Positions 41,734 to 41,871 of a DNA stretch of 41,871 bases are shown here, piece after piece. The DNA lies in NCBI GenBank assembly GCA_025765595.1, contig JAIVFH010000236.1, positions 1-41,871 of the forward strand. Direction: 5' to 3'. The DNA is from Obelidium mucronatum. Taxonomy: Eukaryota > Chytridiomycota > Chytridiomycetes > Chytridiales > Chytriomycetaceae. Within the stretch, counting starts at the first letter, position 1. Each line of letters starts with the position of its first letter. Under the pieces are notes generated by a model. That model made no database searches, was not told the DNA's origin, and saw nothing but the letters and a program-made list of their open reading frames with translations. A program made the translations under genes and the position numbers.

Positions 41734-41871
41734 GCCTACGGCGGTACATAACACCGCTTACGCGGTACGATAACACCGCTTACGCGTACGATAAAACACT
41801 GCCTACGGCGGCGTACGATAACACGCCTACGGCGGTGGGCCGCCTTCGGCGGTGGGAAATCCGCCTTCGGC
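41480..41871. repeat. hairpin array and poly(A) in a Snu114 intron
   Basis: Upstream of the acceptor at 41447 the intron carries five ~41-50-bp units (GAAAGAATACACTGCC...), each with a short hairpin. Four are of the form CACTGCC-TRC-GGCAGTR (first at 41507-41523); one is degenerate near 41549. A 35-nt A run (41697-41731) follows. Then a denser set of hairpins follows: CCGCC-TAC-GGCGG, CCGC-TTAC-GCGG and CCGCC-TTC-GGCGG, linked by GTACGATAACA. The array runs to the window edge. Confidence 0.8.

Overview
The window looks like nuclear DNA of a fungus, most likely an early-diverging one such as a chytrid. This is an inference. Genes carry many short spliceosomal introns, mostly 44-66 nt, with GTRNGT donors and CTRAC-like branch sites. 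Gene families include fungal-type KDZ/CxC transposases, a secreted GH16 glucanase and a YLR419W/DHX29-type helicase.

Layout. (1) 1-12034 holds two copies of one KDZ-type element. The left copy (1 to 3828) is cut by the window edge; the right copy (about 7900 to 12034) is a deletion derivative. A complete element carries two genes that diverge from start codons 24 bp apart: a KDZ-like transposase with CxC-type zinc cluster, and a long accessory protein of unknown function. Arrays of a 12-bp repeat sit in one intron of each gene. Between the copies (3829-7900) lie broken genes I do not recognise. (2) 12035-19233 is gene debris: weak exons, decayed ORFs, and two same-strand copies of a tRNA-derived SINE-like repeat. 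(3) 19234-21733 is a second candidate mobile module: a Cys-rich gene diverging from a broken gene with the zinc-binding loop of I-PpoI-type (His-Me finger) homing endonucleases. Their introns carry five copies of one dyad-symmetric motif. (4) 21852-26857 is a DExH helicase of the DHX29/DHX57/YLR419W group with several frame breaks.

(5) From about 27 kb the window changes character: dense, intact host genes. They are two tandem divergent paralogs of an unknown family, a GH16 glucanase, a seven-helix membrane protein, cytosolic aminopeptidase P (XPNPEP1 type), two small membrane-anchored proteins, a kinesin-8-like motor and the spliceosomal GTPase Snu114/EFTUD2, whose 5' part lies beyond the window. 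The Snu114 intron at the right edge is filled with short perfect hairpins and a 35-nt poly(A) tract.

The intact genes are ordinary housekeeping functions (splicing, microtubule dynamics, peptide turnover, wall remodelling) with no evident shared pathway. The unusual biology is in the mobile left half, and in the repeated placement of dyads, arrays or hairpins inside introns.
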